DNA from: Solwaraspora sp. WMMA2056
GTDB taxonomy: Bacteria; Actinomycetota; Actinomycetes; Mycobacteriales; Micromonosporaceae
Direction: 5' to 3'
NCBI RefSeq assembly: GCF_030345095.1
Contig: NZ_CP128360.1
Location: forward strand, 2,294,001-2,358,000
DNA: 64,000 nucleotides
The position numbers and the translations under genes were made by a program. The notes below the pieces were generated by a model that was not told the origin of the DNA, did not search any database, and was given only the letters and a program-made list of their open reading frames with translations. Of the stretch, positions 25,345 through 34,097 are shown piece by piece. Numbering within the stretch: the stretch's first letter is position 1; every line of letters starts with the position of its first letter.

Positions 25345-25932
25345 TCACTCCTGTTCCACTGCGGTGCCGCCATCGAGGACGATGGTCACGGCGGTGTTCA
25401 GACCGGCACGGTACTCGTCGATCGACGACACCTTGTGCTTGAGGCCGAAGGACGTCGCGTGCAGATGGTCGGCCAGATCGCGGGCGGAGAGCCCGACCGA
25501 CCGCCACCGGTCGGCCGCCCCGCTGTCGGCCAGCACCTGCTCGATCCCGTCGACCAGCCCCGCCTCGATCCGGCCGGCCAGCGGGCAGTTCAGGGTCGCG
25601 GCGGCGCTCAACAGCTCCTCGAAGTTGCCGTGCACCGCGGCCCCCACCCCCGGTGCCTGGCAGGCTTCGAACGCGCCGAGGATCCGCTGCCGCACGTCGA
25701 GGTCGGTGCGGTCGAAGGCGGCCCGGGTCGCCGTGCACACCGCGCTCACCATCCGCTCGACAGCGGCGACGAACAGCTCTTCCTTGGTCTTGAAGTGCAG
25801 GTAGAGCCCCTGCCGCGAGATGTTCGCCGCCCTGGCCAGGTCGTCCATCGAGGTCTTCTTGAACCCGTAGCGGATGAACACGTCGATGGCGGCGTCGGCG
25901 ATCGCGTCCCGGCGGGCGCTGCCGGAGGTCAC
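25345..25932 (-). CDS. TetR-family repressor in the SDR operon
   Basis: This 195-residue protein has a TetR DNA-binding domain (DAIADAAIDVFIRYGFKKTS, ISRQGLYLHFKTKEELF) and an all-helical ligand domain. The GTG start overlaps the stop of the preceding SDR. Its place between two paralogous SDR genes suggests it senses their substrate and represses the operon. Confidence 0.9.
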   Translation of the reverse strand: MTSGSARRDAIADAAIDVFIRYGFKKTSMDDLARAANISRQGLYLHFKTKEELFVAAVERMVSAVCTATRAAFDRTDLDVRQRILGAFEACQAPGVGAAVHGNFEELLSAAATLNCPLAGRIEAGLVDGIEQVLADSGAADRWRSVGLSARDLADHLHATSFGLKHKVSSIDEYRAGLNTAVTIVLDGGTAVEQE

Positions 25933-26906
25933 GCCGGATGCTCCGCGCGCCCCACCGCCGCGAACGGGTACGTCACGCCGGTCAACCGTTCGCTCTCGGT
26001 CCACAGCCGGCGGGCGACGACGGTGTCCCGGGCGCGGGCCGAGGCGCGGGCGGGTGCCGGCGGCCCGTACGTGCCGAATCGTCGGGCCGGCCCCCAGTAG
26101 CTGCCGCCGGTGACGGTCGGGTCGGTGGCGGCCCGCAGGCTCGGCAGCGCCCCGTCCGGCGGCTGCATCCGGATCATCCGGTCGATGCGCGACGGGTTGT
26201 CGCTGGCGGCGCGGCCCTGGTGGCGGCCGATGTCGGTGGAGGTGAGACCCGGGTGGGCGGCGACCGCCCGGACCGCCGAGCCGGCCTCGGTCAGCCGGTG
26301 CTGCAGTTCGAGGGTGAACAGCAGGTTGGCGAGCTTGCTCTGCCCGTACGCCGGCCACGGCCGGTAGCGGCGTTGCCGCCAGTTGAGGTCGTCGAGGTCG
26401 ATGCCGCCGGTCCAGTGCGCCACGCTGGAGACGGTGACGACCCGCACGGCACCTGCCCGGTCGGCTCCGGACCGGTCGGCGCTTGCGGCCGCGTCGAGCA
26501 GCGGCAGCAGCTCACCGGTGAGCGCGAAGTGCCCCAGGTGGTTGGTGCCGAACTGCAGCTCGAAGCCCTGTCGGGTGCGCCCCAGCGGCGGCACCATCAC
26601 CCCGGCGTTGTTGATCAGCAGGTCGAGCCGGTCGTGTGCGGCCCGGTAGGCGTCGGTGAACGCCCCGACCGAGTCGAGGTCGGCCAGGTCGAGCAGCGCC
26701 CCGGTGACCTCGCCGGCCGGTTCCTCGGCGCGGATCCGCTCCAGGGCGGCCGCGCCCTTGCCGGCGTCCCGGTAGGTCAGCGTGACGTGGGCGCCCTTGT
26801 GCGCCAGCATCCGGGCGGTGTGGAAGCCGATGCCGGTGTTCGCGCCGGTCACCACGGCGGTCCGGCCGGTCTGGTCGGGGGCGTCGTTGTACGTCCAGTG
26901 CGTCAT
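25929..26906 (-). CDS. Short-chain dehydrogenase/reductase (SDR-2 of operon)
   Basis: This 325-residue SDR has TGANTGIG, LINNAGVM, a Ser in VTVSSVAH and YGQSKLANL. It is a paralogue of the SDR at 24431. A Ser/Ala/Asp insertion (DAAASADRSGADRAGAV) distinguishes it. It is the promoter-proximal gene of the SDR-TetR-SDR operon. Confidence 0.9.
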   Translation of the reverse strand: MTHWTYNDAPDQTGRTAVVTGANTGIGFHTARMLAHKGAHVTLTYRDAGKGAAALERIRAEEPAGEVTGALLDLADLDSVGAFTDAYRAAHDRLDLLINNAGVMVPPLGRTRQGFELQFGTNHLGHFALTGELLPLLDAAASADRSGADRAGAVRVVTVSSVAHWTGGIDLDDLNWRQRRYRPWPAYGQSKLANLLFTLELQHRLTEAGSAVRAVAAHPGLTSTDIGRHQGRAASDNPSRIDRMIRMQPPDGALPSLRAATDPTVTGGSYWGPARRFGTYGPPAPARASARARDTVVARRLWTESERLTGVTYPFAAVGRAEHPA

Positions 26907-26955
26907 TGCCCACCTGTCCTTGGTTGACTGATGAGACGAGCTTTACTCAATAGCT
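26907..26955. promoter_or_regulatory. Promoter region of the SDR-TetR-SDR operon
   Basis: GGTTGAC at 26922-26928 and GTCAACC at 26963-26969 are inverted, the second within the end of the next gene. GAGCT (26938-26942) and AGCTC (26952-26956) form a second inverted pair. Either could be the TetR site or the terminator of the gene ending at 26956. Confidence 0.4.
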
Positions 26956-27525
26956 CTAATCTGTCAACCGCGTCTGATCCCTGAACAGCAGGCGGAGCAC
27001 CCCGGCGGCAGTGCTCGAGGCGTCCTCGTCGGGGTCGTGCGGTACCGCGCCGGACAACCAGAGAGTGGCGAAGCCGTGCGCGATCGACCAGGCCGCCAGC
27101 CAGGCGCTGTCCCGGTCGTCGGCCGGGACGCGGGGGTCGGCGAGGGCGTCGCGCAGCGCCTGGCCGGCCCGCTGGCGGGCGGCGGTCAGTTCGGGCGCGT
27201 CGAACTGCAGCAGGCCCGGCTGGAACATCACCTCGAAGTGCCCGCGGTGCTCGACGCCGAACCGGACGTACGCCTGGCCGGCCGCCAGGATGTCGCCGCC
27301 GGCCGCGTCCAGCCGGTCGGCGAGCAGGTGCAGGCCCTCGGTGACGATCGCGGTCAACAGGCCGGTCTTGTCGCCGAAGTGGTGGGTCGGCGCGGCGTGC
27401 GAGACGCCGACCCGGCGGGCCAGGTCCCGCAGGCTCAGTGCGGCCGGCCCGCTCTCGGCGATCGCCTCGGTCGCGGCGATCAGCAGCGCTCGGCGCAGGT
27501 CCCCGTGGTGGTACGGCTGCGGCAT
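26956..27525 (-). CDS. TetR-family regulator with WHG-type C-terminus
   Basis: This 189-residue protein has the TetR helix-turn-helix (YHHGDLRRALLIAATEAIAE, VSHAAPTHHFGDKTGLL) and an Asp/Ala-rich ligand domain with WSIAHGFATLWLSG. Start: ATG 27525 is preferred to ATG 27540 because GGGAG lies seven bases before it and ATG 27540 is within the operator. It is divergent from the membrane gene at 27641, and two copies of its likely operator lie between them. Confidence 0.88.
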   Translation of the reverse strand: MPQPYHHGDLRRALLIAATEAIAESGPAALSLRDLARRVGVSHAAPTHHFGDKTGLLTAIVTEGLHLLADRLDAAGGDILAAGQAYVRFGVEHRGHFEVMFQPGLLQFDAPELTAARQRAGQALRDALADPRVPADDRDSAWLAAWSIAHGFATLWLSGAVPHDPDEDASSTAAGVLRLLFRDQTRLTD

Positions 27526-27538
27526 CGGCCGAACTCCC

Positions 27539-27592
27539 ATCTTGTCGTTGACAAGATGCTACCCGACATGGCTATCTTGGCAGTGTCAAGAT
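27539..27592. promoter_or_regulatory. Twin 19-bp TetR-type operators
   Basis: ATCTTGTC-GTT-GACAAGAT at 27539-27557 and ATCTTGGCA-GTG-TCAAGAT at 27574-27592 have the same 19-bp layout with centres 35 bases apart. The first overlaps the possible upstream ATG of the TetR gene. They would let the TetR protein repress itself and the divergent membrane gene. Confidence 0.75.
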
Positions 27593-27640
27593 GTGACCGT
27601 ACGCCCGCGCACCCCGCGCCGACCCCGAGGAGAAGGCCCC

Positions 27641-28042
27641 ATGAGTACGGCCGACAAGTGGCTGACCGTGATCGCACTGGTCAGCGTTCCGACGGTGATG
27701 TTCGGCGGCTACTCGCTGATGCGGCTGACCGCCGCCGGCAAACTCAACGACTTCCAGCGCTCCCTGTTCAAGGCCGGCCACGCCCACGCCGGGGTGCTGC
27801 TGGTGCTGACCCTGACCGCGCTGACCATCGCCGGCCGCGCCGGGCTGTCCGACCCGTACACCTGGGTGGTCGGCGGGCTGCTCGCCGCCGGCACGATCAG
27901 CCAGTCCGGCGGGTTCTTCCTGCACGCCGCGATCGGCCAGCCCGGCAAACGCTCGTTCGGCACCACGCTGACCGTGCTCGGCGCGGCGGAGCTCGCCGTC
28001 GCCCTGCTGCTGCTCGCCTGGGGCGTCGCCACCGCGCCGTGA
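27641..28042 (+). CDS. Small four-helix membrane protein under TetR control
   Basis: This 133-residue protein has four membrane helices (VIALVSVPTVMFGGYSLM, AGVLLVLTLTALTIAGRAGL, WVVGGLLAAGTISQSGGFFL, AELAVALLLLAWGVATAP) with a conserved-looking FKAGHAHAG before the second. GAGGAGAAGG precedes the ATG. The His-rich loop may bind a ligand or metal. Function unknown; it is probably the direct target of the divergent TetR repressor. Confidence 0.75.
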   Translation: MSTADKWLTVIALVSVPTVMFGGYSLMRLTAAGKLNDFQRSLFKAGHAHAGVLLVLTLTALTIAGRAGLSDPYTWVVGGLLAAGTISQSGGFFLHAAIGQPGKRSFGTTLTVLGAAELAVALLLLAWGVATAP

Positions 28043-28149
28043 GACAGCCACGCCGCAGAACGCTCGCGCCGTCAGGCGTTCGCTCCGTAAGACTTTCGCA
28101 AGGTGCCGACCGTCCCGGGACCGGCGGCGCCGGCCGTAGGCTGACCGGC

Positions 28150-28749
28150 GTGTGGAAACGCCTCGCAACCAAACCACTGACCTGGGTCCTCGCCGTCGCC
28201 CTGCTCGGCGCGGTGGCCTTCGGCGGCTACTGGTTCCAGCCCTGGAAGCTCGTCACCGACGAGGTCGTCGACGAAGCCGTACCGGTGGCCCAGGTGCCGG
28301 CTCCGCAGACCGCGGAGCCCGACACCGACCCGGCCGACCCGGCCTCGGCCAGTCCCGAGCCGACCAGTTCCGCACCGGCCAGCCCGTCGCCGGCCGGCAA
28401 CCAGCTGATCGCCGCCGGCGAGTTCGTCACCCACGAGCACGAGACCACCGGCACCGCCCAGCTGATCCGCCTCGCCGACGGCGGACACCAGCTGGTGCTG
28501 CGGGACTTCGCCACCTCCAACGGCCCGGACCTGCGGGTCTGGCTCTCCGACCAGCCGGTGATCGACGGCCGCGACGGCTGGTTCGTCTTCGACGACGGTC
28601 GGTGGGCCGAGCTCGACCGGCTCAAGGGCAACCGGGGCAACCAGGTGTACGACATCCCCGACGACGTCGACCTGGACGCGTTGACCAGCGTCAGCATCTG
28701 GTGCAAGCGGTTCTCGGTGTCGTTCGGCGCCGCCGACCTGAGCGCCTGA
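28150..28749 (+). CDS. DM13-domain membrane-anchored protein
   Basis: This protein has 199 residues. A single N-terminal membrane anchor (WVLAVALLGAVAFGGYWF) and a Pro/Ser/Asp linker lead to a DM13 domain from about residue 85: GEFVTHEHETTGTAQLI, LRVWLSDQPVI, VSIWCKRFSVSFG. DM13 domains are predicted to take part in extracytoplasmic electron transfer. It starts at GTG upstream of, and in the same direction as, a two-component system and may be part of its regulon. Confidence 0.82.
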   Translation: MWKRLATKPLTWVLAVALLGAVAFGGYWFQPWKLVTDEVVDEAVPVAQVPAPQTAEPDTDPADPASASPEPTSSAPASPSPAGNQLIAAGEFVTHEHETTGTAQLIRLADGGHQLVLRDFATSNGPDLRVWLSDQPVIDGRDGWFVFDDGRWAELDRLKGNRGNQVYDIPDDVDLDALTSVSIWCKRFSVSFGAADLSA

Positions 28750-28757
28750 GCCAGCCG

Positions 28758-29507
28758 ATGACCACCCCCCTGGCCGCCGGCCCGCCCGCCCGGATCCTCG
28801 TCGTGGACGACGACCCCACCGTCTCCGACGTGGTCCGCCGCTATCTCGAACGGGCCGGCTGCCAGGTCGACCAGGCCGCCGACGGGCACACCGCGCTGGC
28901 CACGGTCGACCGGCACCGGCCCGACCTGGTGGTCCTGGACCTGATGCTGCCCGGGCTGGACGGGCTCGAGGTGTGCCGACGACTGCACCGGCAGGCCCGC
29001 GGCGTACCCGTGATCATGCTGACCGCCCTCGGTGAGGAGGCCGACCGGATCGTCGGCCTGCAGATGGGGGCCGACGACTACGTCACCAAGCCGTTCTCCC
29101 CCCGAGAGCTGGTGCTGCGGGTGCAGTCGGTGCTGCGCCGCGCCGGAACGGTGACCGGCCCGGCACCCGCCCCCGTCGCCGCCGACGGGCCCGTGCTGGT
29201 CGGCGACGGTGACCTCACCCTCGACGTGCGCCGCCGGGCCGCCCGCCGGGGTGGCACCGACCTGGCGCTGACCGTCCGCGAGTTCGACCTGCTGCTGCAC
29301 CTGGTCCGCCATCCCGCACGCGCGTTCCGTCGCGACGAGCTGCTCGCCGAGGTGTGGGGCTGGAACTTCGGCGACCAGTCGACGGTCACCGTCCACGTAC
29401 GACGACTGCGGGAGAAGATCGAACCGGATCCGGCCCGCCCCCGGCGGATCGTCACCGTCTGGGGTGTCGGCTACCGCTACGAACCGGCTGGAGCCGACCA
29501 TGCCTGA
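28758..29507 (+). CDS. OmpR-family response regulator
   Basis: This 249-residue protein has a receiver domain (ILVVDDDPT, phospho-acceptor Asp61 in VVLDLMLPG, Lys111 in TKPF) and a winged-helix DNA-binding domain with TVREFDLLLHLVRH and TVTVHVRRLREKIE. It begins eight bases after the DM13 gene and overlaps the kinase start by eight bases. It should be phosphorylated by that kinase. Confidence 0.95.
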   Translation: MTTPLAAGPPARILVVDDDPTVSDVVRRYLERAGCQVDQAADGHTALATVDRHRPDLVVLDLMLPGLDGLEVCRRLHRQARGVPVIMLTALGEEADRIVGLQMGADDYVTKPFSPRELVLRVQSVLRRAGTVTGPAPAPVAADGPVLVGDGDLTLDVRRRAARRGGTDLALTVREFDLLLHLVRHPARAFRRDELLAEVWGWNFGDQSTVTVHVRRLREKIEPDPARPRRIVTVWGVGYRYEPAGADHA

Positions 29508-30600
29508 CCTGCCCGTCGGTGACATCCTCGCCGTTTTCGGCATCGGGCTGGCCGCGTCCCTGCTGGTCGCCGTGCCCGGCGCGGCCACGCTGCAGGTCCT
29601 GCGTCGGCGCAGCATCGTCGTGCACCTCACCATTCTGCTCACCGTCACCGTCCTGGCCGTCCTCGCCGGGGTCGTCGGTGCCGCCCAGGCAATGTTCCTG
29701 TCCGCCCACGACCGCGATGTCGTCGTGCTGGTGCTCGTCGCGTCCGGAGTGGTCAGTCTGGCCGTCGGCGGATGGCTCGGTGCCCGGCTGGCCCGCCAGG
29801 CGGTCTGGGCCGACCAGCTGCGCCAACGCGAACGCCAGGCCGAGGCGAACCGGCGGGAGCTCGTCGCCTGGGTGTCACACGACCTGCGGACGCCGCTGGC
29901 CGGGCTGCGGGCGATGGCCGAGGCACTGGAGGACGGCGTCGTGGCGGACCCGGTCACCACCGCCGAGTACCACCGGCGGATCCGGGTCGAGACCGACCGG
30001 ATGACCCAACTGGTCGACGACCTGTTCGAGCTGTCCCGGATCAACGCCGGGGCGCTGCGGCTGTCGCTGCGTCCGGTGCCGCTGGCCGACGTCGTCTCCG
30101 ACGCCCTGGCCTCCGCCGCGCCGCTGGCCCGGCTGCAGGGCATCCGGTTGCGGGCCGCCGAACACGGCTGGCCGGCGGTCGTGGCCAGCGAACCGGAGCT
30201 CGCCCGCATCGTCGGCAACCTGCTGCGCAACGCGATCCGGTTCACCCCGTACGACGGGGTGGTGCAGGTCAGCGCGGGCAGCGCGGACGGGTGGGCGTGG
30301 CTGGCGGTGGACGACACCTGCGGCGGCATCCCGGAGGCCGACCTGCCGCGGGTGTTCGACGTGGCGTTCCGCGGCGAACCGGCCCGTAGCCCGGCAGCGG
30401 TCGGCGCGACGCACGGCCCGGCAACGGTCGGTGCGGTGCGTGGCCCGCTCGGTTCGGCCCGCGCCGAGCCGGTGCCGGCCGGCGGCGGGCTCGGCCTGGC
30501 GATCGTCCGGGGTCTCGTCGAGGCACACGGCGGCCGGGTCGAGGTGACCAACGCCGGTCCCGGCTGCCGGTTCCTGGTCCACCTGCCGGCCGCCGGTTGA
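29500..30600 (+). CDS. Sensor histidine kinase
   Basis: This 366-residue membrane kinase has three membrane segments in the first 95 residues. The H box is WVSHDLRTPLAGL with phospho-acceptor His127, the N box is GNLLRNAIRFTP, and there is an F/G2 region. Two oddities occur: the G1 box reads DDTCGGI where DxGxGI is usual, and the ATP lid has a long insertion with repeated VGA-x-x-GP units. The periplasmic loop is short, so the signal may be sensed in the membrane. It is coupled to the response regulator. Confidence 0.93.
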   Translation: MPDLPVGDILAVFGIGLAASLLVAVPGAATLQVLRRRSIVVHLTILLTVTVLAVLAGVVGAAQAMFLSAHDRDVVVLVLVASGVVSLAVGGWLGARLARQAVWADQLRQRERQAEANRRELVAWVSHDLRTPLAGLRAMAEALEDGVVADPVTTAEYHRRIRVETDRMTQLVDDLFELSRINAGALRLSLRPVPLADVVSDALASAAPLARLQGIRLRAAEHGWPAVVASEPELARIVGNLLRNAIRFTPYDGVVQVSAGSADGWAWLAVDDTCGGIPEADLPRVFDVAFRGEPARSPAAVGATHGPATVGAVRGPLGSARAEPVPAGGGLGLAIVRGLVEAHGGRVEVTNAGPGCRFLVHLPAAG

Positions 30601-30620
30601 CCAACGGTGCGGCTCAACCG
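30594..30620. terminator. Hairpin made from two convergent stop regions
   Basis: CGGTTGA at 30594-30600 and TCAACCG at 30614-30620 pair across a 13-base loop. The arms contain the TGA of the kinase and the stop of the convergent ABC-2 permease. A short stem, so termination efficiency is unclear. Confidence 0.4.
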
Positions 30621-32221
30621 ACCGGCAGGTCGCGGCGGCGCAGCCCGACCAGACCGGCGGCGGCGAACCCGGCGGCCAGCAGGACCAGAACGACCAGCGG
30701 TACGGCGGACACCTGCCCGCCGGGCAGGGTCGGCAGATGGCTGAACGGGGAGAGGTCGCGCACCGCCGACGGCAGTCGTAGCAGCGCGCCGAACAGGGTC
30801 AGCCCGACGGCCACCACCAGCACCGCCCAACCGGCACCGGCCAACCGGGGTGCCAGCCCCACCAGAGCGAGGGCGAGCGCCGCGAGCAGCCACACCGCCG
30901 GCAGCTGCACCAGCGCGCCGGCCAGCACCCGGGCCACCTCCCGGCCGGAGTCCGCAGCGACCAGGGCATGCGTCGCCCCCATCGCCAGCCCGGCACCGGC
31001 CAGCACCACGACCGGACCGAGCAGGACGAAGATCAGCTGGCCGGCCGCCCAGCGGGTCCGCGACACCGGCGCGGCGAGCACCGGCTCGACCCGCCCGCTG
31101 GTCTCCTCGACCCGTAGCCGCCCCACGACGGCGATCGCGTACCCGGCGGCACCCATCCCGAACAGCCCGAGCATCGCGGCCAGGAACAGATCGACCAGCC
31201 CGCCGGCCCCGCCGAGCCGGGTGAACAGCTCGCGCAGCGTGGCATTGTCGGTCAACATGTCCCCGACTCCGCCGGCCACCCCACCGAGCACCACCCCGGT
31301 GAGTGCGAAGCCGACCGTCCAACCGACGAGCGGGCCCCGGTGCAGTCGCCACGCCAGCGTGACCGGGCCGGTCAACCGGGGTCCGGCCGTGGCCGGACCG
31401 CTGCCGGCCGCCAGCAGGCCGGACCCCAGGTCACGGCGGCCGTGCAGCACGGCGGCGACCGCGACCAGCCCGGCGGTCGCGGCGACGACCGGTCCGAGCA
31501 TCCACCAGGCGTCGTCGGCGTACGGGCGCAGCCGCAGCACCCAGCCGAACGGCGACACCCCGCTCAGCCAGCCCAGCGGACCGCCGGTGTGACCACTGAC
31601 GTCCCCGACGACCCGGCCGAGTACGGCGGCCCCGAGCGCGGCGACGGCGATGCCCCGGGCAGCCGGGGCGGTGGCGGCGAGCTGGGCGGTGACCGCGCCG
31701 ACGGCGGCGAACAGCCAGCCTGACGCGGCGAACTGGGCTCCGAGGGCGAGCGACCCGGCGACCGGCAGGCCCTGGCCGGCCAGCCCGGCGGCGACCGCGC
31801 CGGCGAGCAGCAGGTTGGCGGCGAAGACGACGGTGAGGGCGGCGGCCGGGCCGGCGTACCGGCCGGTCGGGGCGGCGCCGAGCAGCTCGCGCCGGCCGGC
31901 CTCCTCCTCGGCGCGGGTGTGCCGCACGACGGTGAGCAGGCCGATCAGCGCCACGATGACCGTGACGATGCTGATCCGCCAGGCGACCAGGCCACCGGGG
32001 TCGGCGGTGTGCACCGGGCCGTAGAGCGCGACCAGCGCGGCGTTGGCGTTGCTGGTCTGCGCGAACGCCGACCGGTCGGCGGCGGTGGGGTAGAGGACGG
32101 GAAAGGCGGCGGCGAAGTTCGCCGGCATCACCGACAGCCAGACGATCCACAGTGGCAGGATCAGCCGGTCGCGGCGCAGGATCAGCCGGACCAGGTGGCC
32201 GGTGCCGGTCAGCGCGCTCAC
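30614..32221 (-). CDS. ABC-2 type exporter permease
   Basis: This 535-residue protein has about 12 membrane helices in two halves, as in fused actinobacterial drug or antibiotic exporters. It carries [14 protein letters not shown] near the start and [14 protein letters not shown] after the first helices. The GTG start overlaps the stop of the ATPase gene, so the two are co-translated. Together they likely export a hydrophobic compound. Confidence 0.9.
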   Translation of the reverse strand: MSALTGTGHLVRLILRRDRLILPLWIVWLSVMPANFAAAFPVLYPTAADRSAFAQTSNANAALVALYGPVHTADPGGLVAWRISIVTVIVALIGLLTVVRHTRAEEEAGRRELLGAAPTGRYAGPAAALTVVFAANLLLAGAVAAGLAGQGLPVAGSLALGAQFAASGWLFAAVGAVTAQLAATAPAARGIAVAALGAAVLGRVVGDVSGHTGGPLGWLSGVSPFGWVLRLRPYADDAWWMLGPVVAATAGLVAVAAVLHGRRDLGSGLLAAGSGPATAGPRLTGPVTLAWRLHRGPLVGWTVGFALTGVVLGGVAGGVGDMLTDNATLRELFTRLGGAGGLVDLFLAAMLGLFGMGAAGYAIAVVGRLRVEETSGRVEPVLAAPVSRTRWAAGQLIFVLLGPVVVLAGAGLAMGATHALVAADSGREVARVLAGALVQLPAVWLLAALALALVGLAPRLAGAGWAVLVVAVGLTLFGALLRLPSAVRDLSPFSHLPTLPGGQVSAVPLVVLVLLAAGFAAAGLVGLRRRDLPVG

Positions 32222-33168
32222 CGCTGCGCCCCGCTGCTCTGGTAGTGCCGCAGGAACAGCTCCTCCAGCGTCGGCGGCTGGCTGACCAGTGTCCGTACGC
32301 CGGCCTCGGCGAGCCGGCGCAGCACCGGTGCGAGCGCGTCCGGGTCGACCTCGCACCGCACCCGGTGGCCGTCGACGGTGAGCCCGTGCACCCCGGGTAC
32401 GCCGCCGAGCCCGGCCGGGTCGGCCCCGGTCGGGCCCAGCCCGGCGTCCGCCCCGGCCGGCGCGGCGTCGGTCGCCTCCGGCAGGTCGGCGACGATCGTG
32501 GTACGGGTCAGGTGGCGCAGTTCGGTGAGGGTGCCGTTGGCGACGGTCCGTCCGTCCCGGACGATGGTGACCCGGTCGCACAGCGCTTCGACCTCGGCGA
32601 GGATGTGGCTGGACAGCAGGACGGTCCGGCCCTGCCGACCCGCCTCGGCGACGCAGTCGCGGAACACCGCCTCCATCAGCGGGTCCAGCCCGGAGGTGGG
32701 CTCGTCGAGCAGCAACAGCTCCACGTCGGCGGCGAGGGCGGCGATCAGCGCCACCTTCTGCCGGTTGCCCTTGGAGTAGGTGCGGCACTTCTTCGTCGGG
32801 TCCAGCGCGAAGCGTTCCAGCAGGTCGGCGCGGCGGCGCCGGTCGAGGCCGCCGCGCAGCCGGCCGAGCAGGTCGACGACTTCGCCGCCGGTCAGGTTCG
32901 GCCAGAGGCTGACGTCGCCCGGGACGTACGCGAGGCGCCGGTGCACCGCGACCGCGTCCCGCCACGGGTCGCCGCCGAGCACCTGCGCCTGCCCGCCGTC
33001 GGCGCGCACCAGGCCGAGCAGCACCCGGATGGTGCTGGTCTTGCCGGCCCCGTTCGGCCCGAGGAAGCCGTGCACCTCGCCGGCCGACACGGTCAGGTCG
33101 AGCCCGTCGAGCGCGGTACTGCGGCCGTACCGTTTGGTGAGGCCACGGACCCGGATCGTCGTTTCCAT
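32218..33168 (-). CDS. ABC transporter ATPase
   Basis: This 316-residue ATPase has Walker [11 protein letters not shown], a Q-loop region, signature [15 protein letters not shown] (a degenerate LSGGQ as in DrrA-type exporters) and Walker [16 protein letters not shown] 33168 starts at the family N-terminus ([15 protein letters not shown]). It is divergent from the MarR-like gene at 33339, which probably represses it. Confidence 0.92.
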   Translation of the reverse strand: METTIRVRGLTKRYGRSTALDGLDLTVSAGEVHGFLGPNGAGKTSTIRVLLGLVRADGGQAQVLGGDPWRDAVAVHRRLAYVPGDVSLWPNLTGGEVVDLLGRLRGGLDRRRRADLLERFALDPTKKCRTYSKGNRQKVALIAALAADVELLLLDEPTSGLDPLMEAVFRDCVAEAGRQGRTVLLSSHILAEVEALCDRVTIVRDGRTVANGTLTELRHLTRTTIVADLPEATDAAPAGADAGLGPTGADPAGLGGVPGVHGLTVDGHRVRCEVDPDALAPVLRRLAEAGVRTLVSQPPTLEELFLRHYQSSGAQR

Positions 33169-33253
33169 ATTCAGAAAGCTAAGTTGCGTTTGCTCTTCCG
33201 TCAATAAAGAACCTGGTCAACGACACAGAACGCGAGCTCGCGGGCGCAAATCG

Positions 33254-33305
33254 TTGCAATGACTCTTGCGGCTAATGCAATGGAAGCAGAGGATGAGTTG
33301 CAATG
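33254..33305. promoter_or_regulatory. Three spaced TGCAATG direct repeats
   Basis: TGCAATG occurs at 33255-33261, 33276-33282 and 33299-33305, 21 and 23 bases apart (about two helical turns), in the gap between the ABC exporter and the MarR-like regulator. The last two are followed by GAA. The phasing suggests binding sites on one face of the DNA. Confidence 0.55.
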
Positions 33306-33338
33306 GAATGGAACTGAACGCAGTGGAGGGCGGGGCGG

Positions 33339-34097
33339 ATGCCCGGAGGACGGTTGACCTATCAGGACCGGCAGCACATCGAGCAGGCTCTTGCCGACGG
33401 CGCCGGCTACGCCGAGATCGCCCGGCGACTGGGGCGGCCCACCTCCACCGTCAGCCGCGAGGTGGCCCGCAACGGCGGGTCCCGCGGCTACCGGGCCCTC
33501 GCGGCCAACCGGGCCACCGCGCACCGGGCCCGCCGGACCGGCCCGGTCGCCCGGCCGCCGGTCGAGCAGACCACCGGGTACGGCCGGGACCCAGCCGCCG
33601 TGGCCGCCTTCGAGCAGCGGTTCGTCGCGATGATGGTCGAGTCCGGCTTCCCCCGGATGACCGCCCGGGTGCTGGTCAGCCTCTTCGTCAGCGACAGCGG
33701 CGCGCTCACCGCCGCCGACCTGGTCGCCCGCCTGCGGGTGAGCCCGGCATCGATCTCGAAGTCGATCGCGTTCCTGGAACGGATCGGTTTCGTCGCCCGG
33801 CAGCGCACCCCCGGCCACCGCCGCGACCGGTACGCCGTCGACGACGGCCTCTGGTACCGGGCCTGGTCGCTACGGGTACACGTCTTTCGGACCTGGGCGG
33901 ACGCGGCGGCCGAAGGCGCCGGGGTGCTCGGCCCGCAGACTCCCGCCGGTGACCGGCTGCAGCTGATGGGCGAGTTCTTCGGCCTGGTCGTCCGGGACGT
34001 CGAGCGGATCACCGCCGAGTGGCAGGCGTTCCTGTCCGCCCGTGGCCAGCCGTTGCCGCCGCCGGCCGCCGCACCCGTCCCGGAGGCGGCCCGGTGA
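33339..34097 (+). CDS. MarR/GbsR-like regulator with IS30-type N-terminal HTH
   Basis: This 252-residue protein combines two DNA-binding modules. Residues 1-60 are an HTH like that at the N-terminus of IS30 transposases (RLTYQDRQHIEQALADGAGY, PTSTVSREVARNGG). Residues 85-230 are a GbsR/MarR-type winged helix (VSPASISKSIAFLERIGFVA). No transposase catalytic domain is present. It is divergent from the ABC exporter and is probably its repressor. Its stop overlaps the start of the ThuA lipoprotein gene. Confidence 0.85.
   Translation: MPGGRLTYQDRQHIEQALADGAGYAEIARRLGRPTSTVSREVARNGGSRGYRALAANRATAHRARRTGPVARPPVEQTTGYGRDPAAVAAFEQRFVAMMVESGFPRMTARVLVSLFVSDSGALTAADLVARLRVSPASISKSIAFLERIGFVARQRTPGHRRDRYAVDDGLWYRAWSLRVHVFRTWADAAAEGAGVLGPQTPAGDRLQLMGEFFGLVVRDVERITAEWQAFLSARGQPLPPPAAAPVPEAAR

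Noticed and set aside
28043-28149. Small hairpin (GAACGC/GCGTTC at 28058-28081) as a terminator
   Set aside because: The arms are only six bases and there is no supporting context.
28227-31352. 1041-codon minus-strand frame across the two-component system
   Set aside because: It runs antisense to three clear genes and has low-complexity composition.
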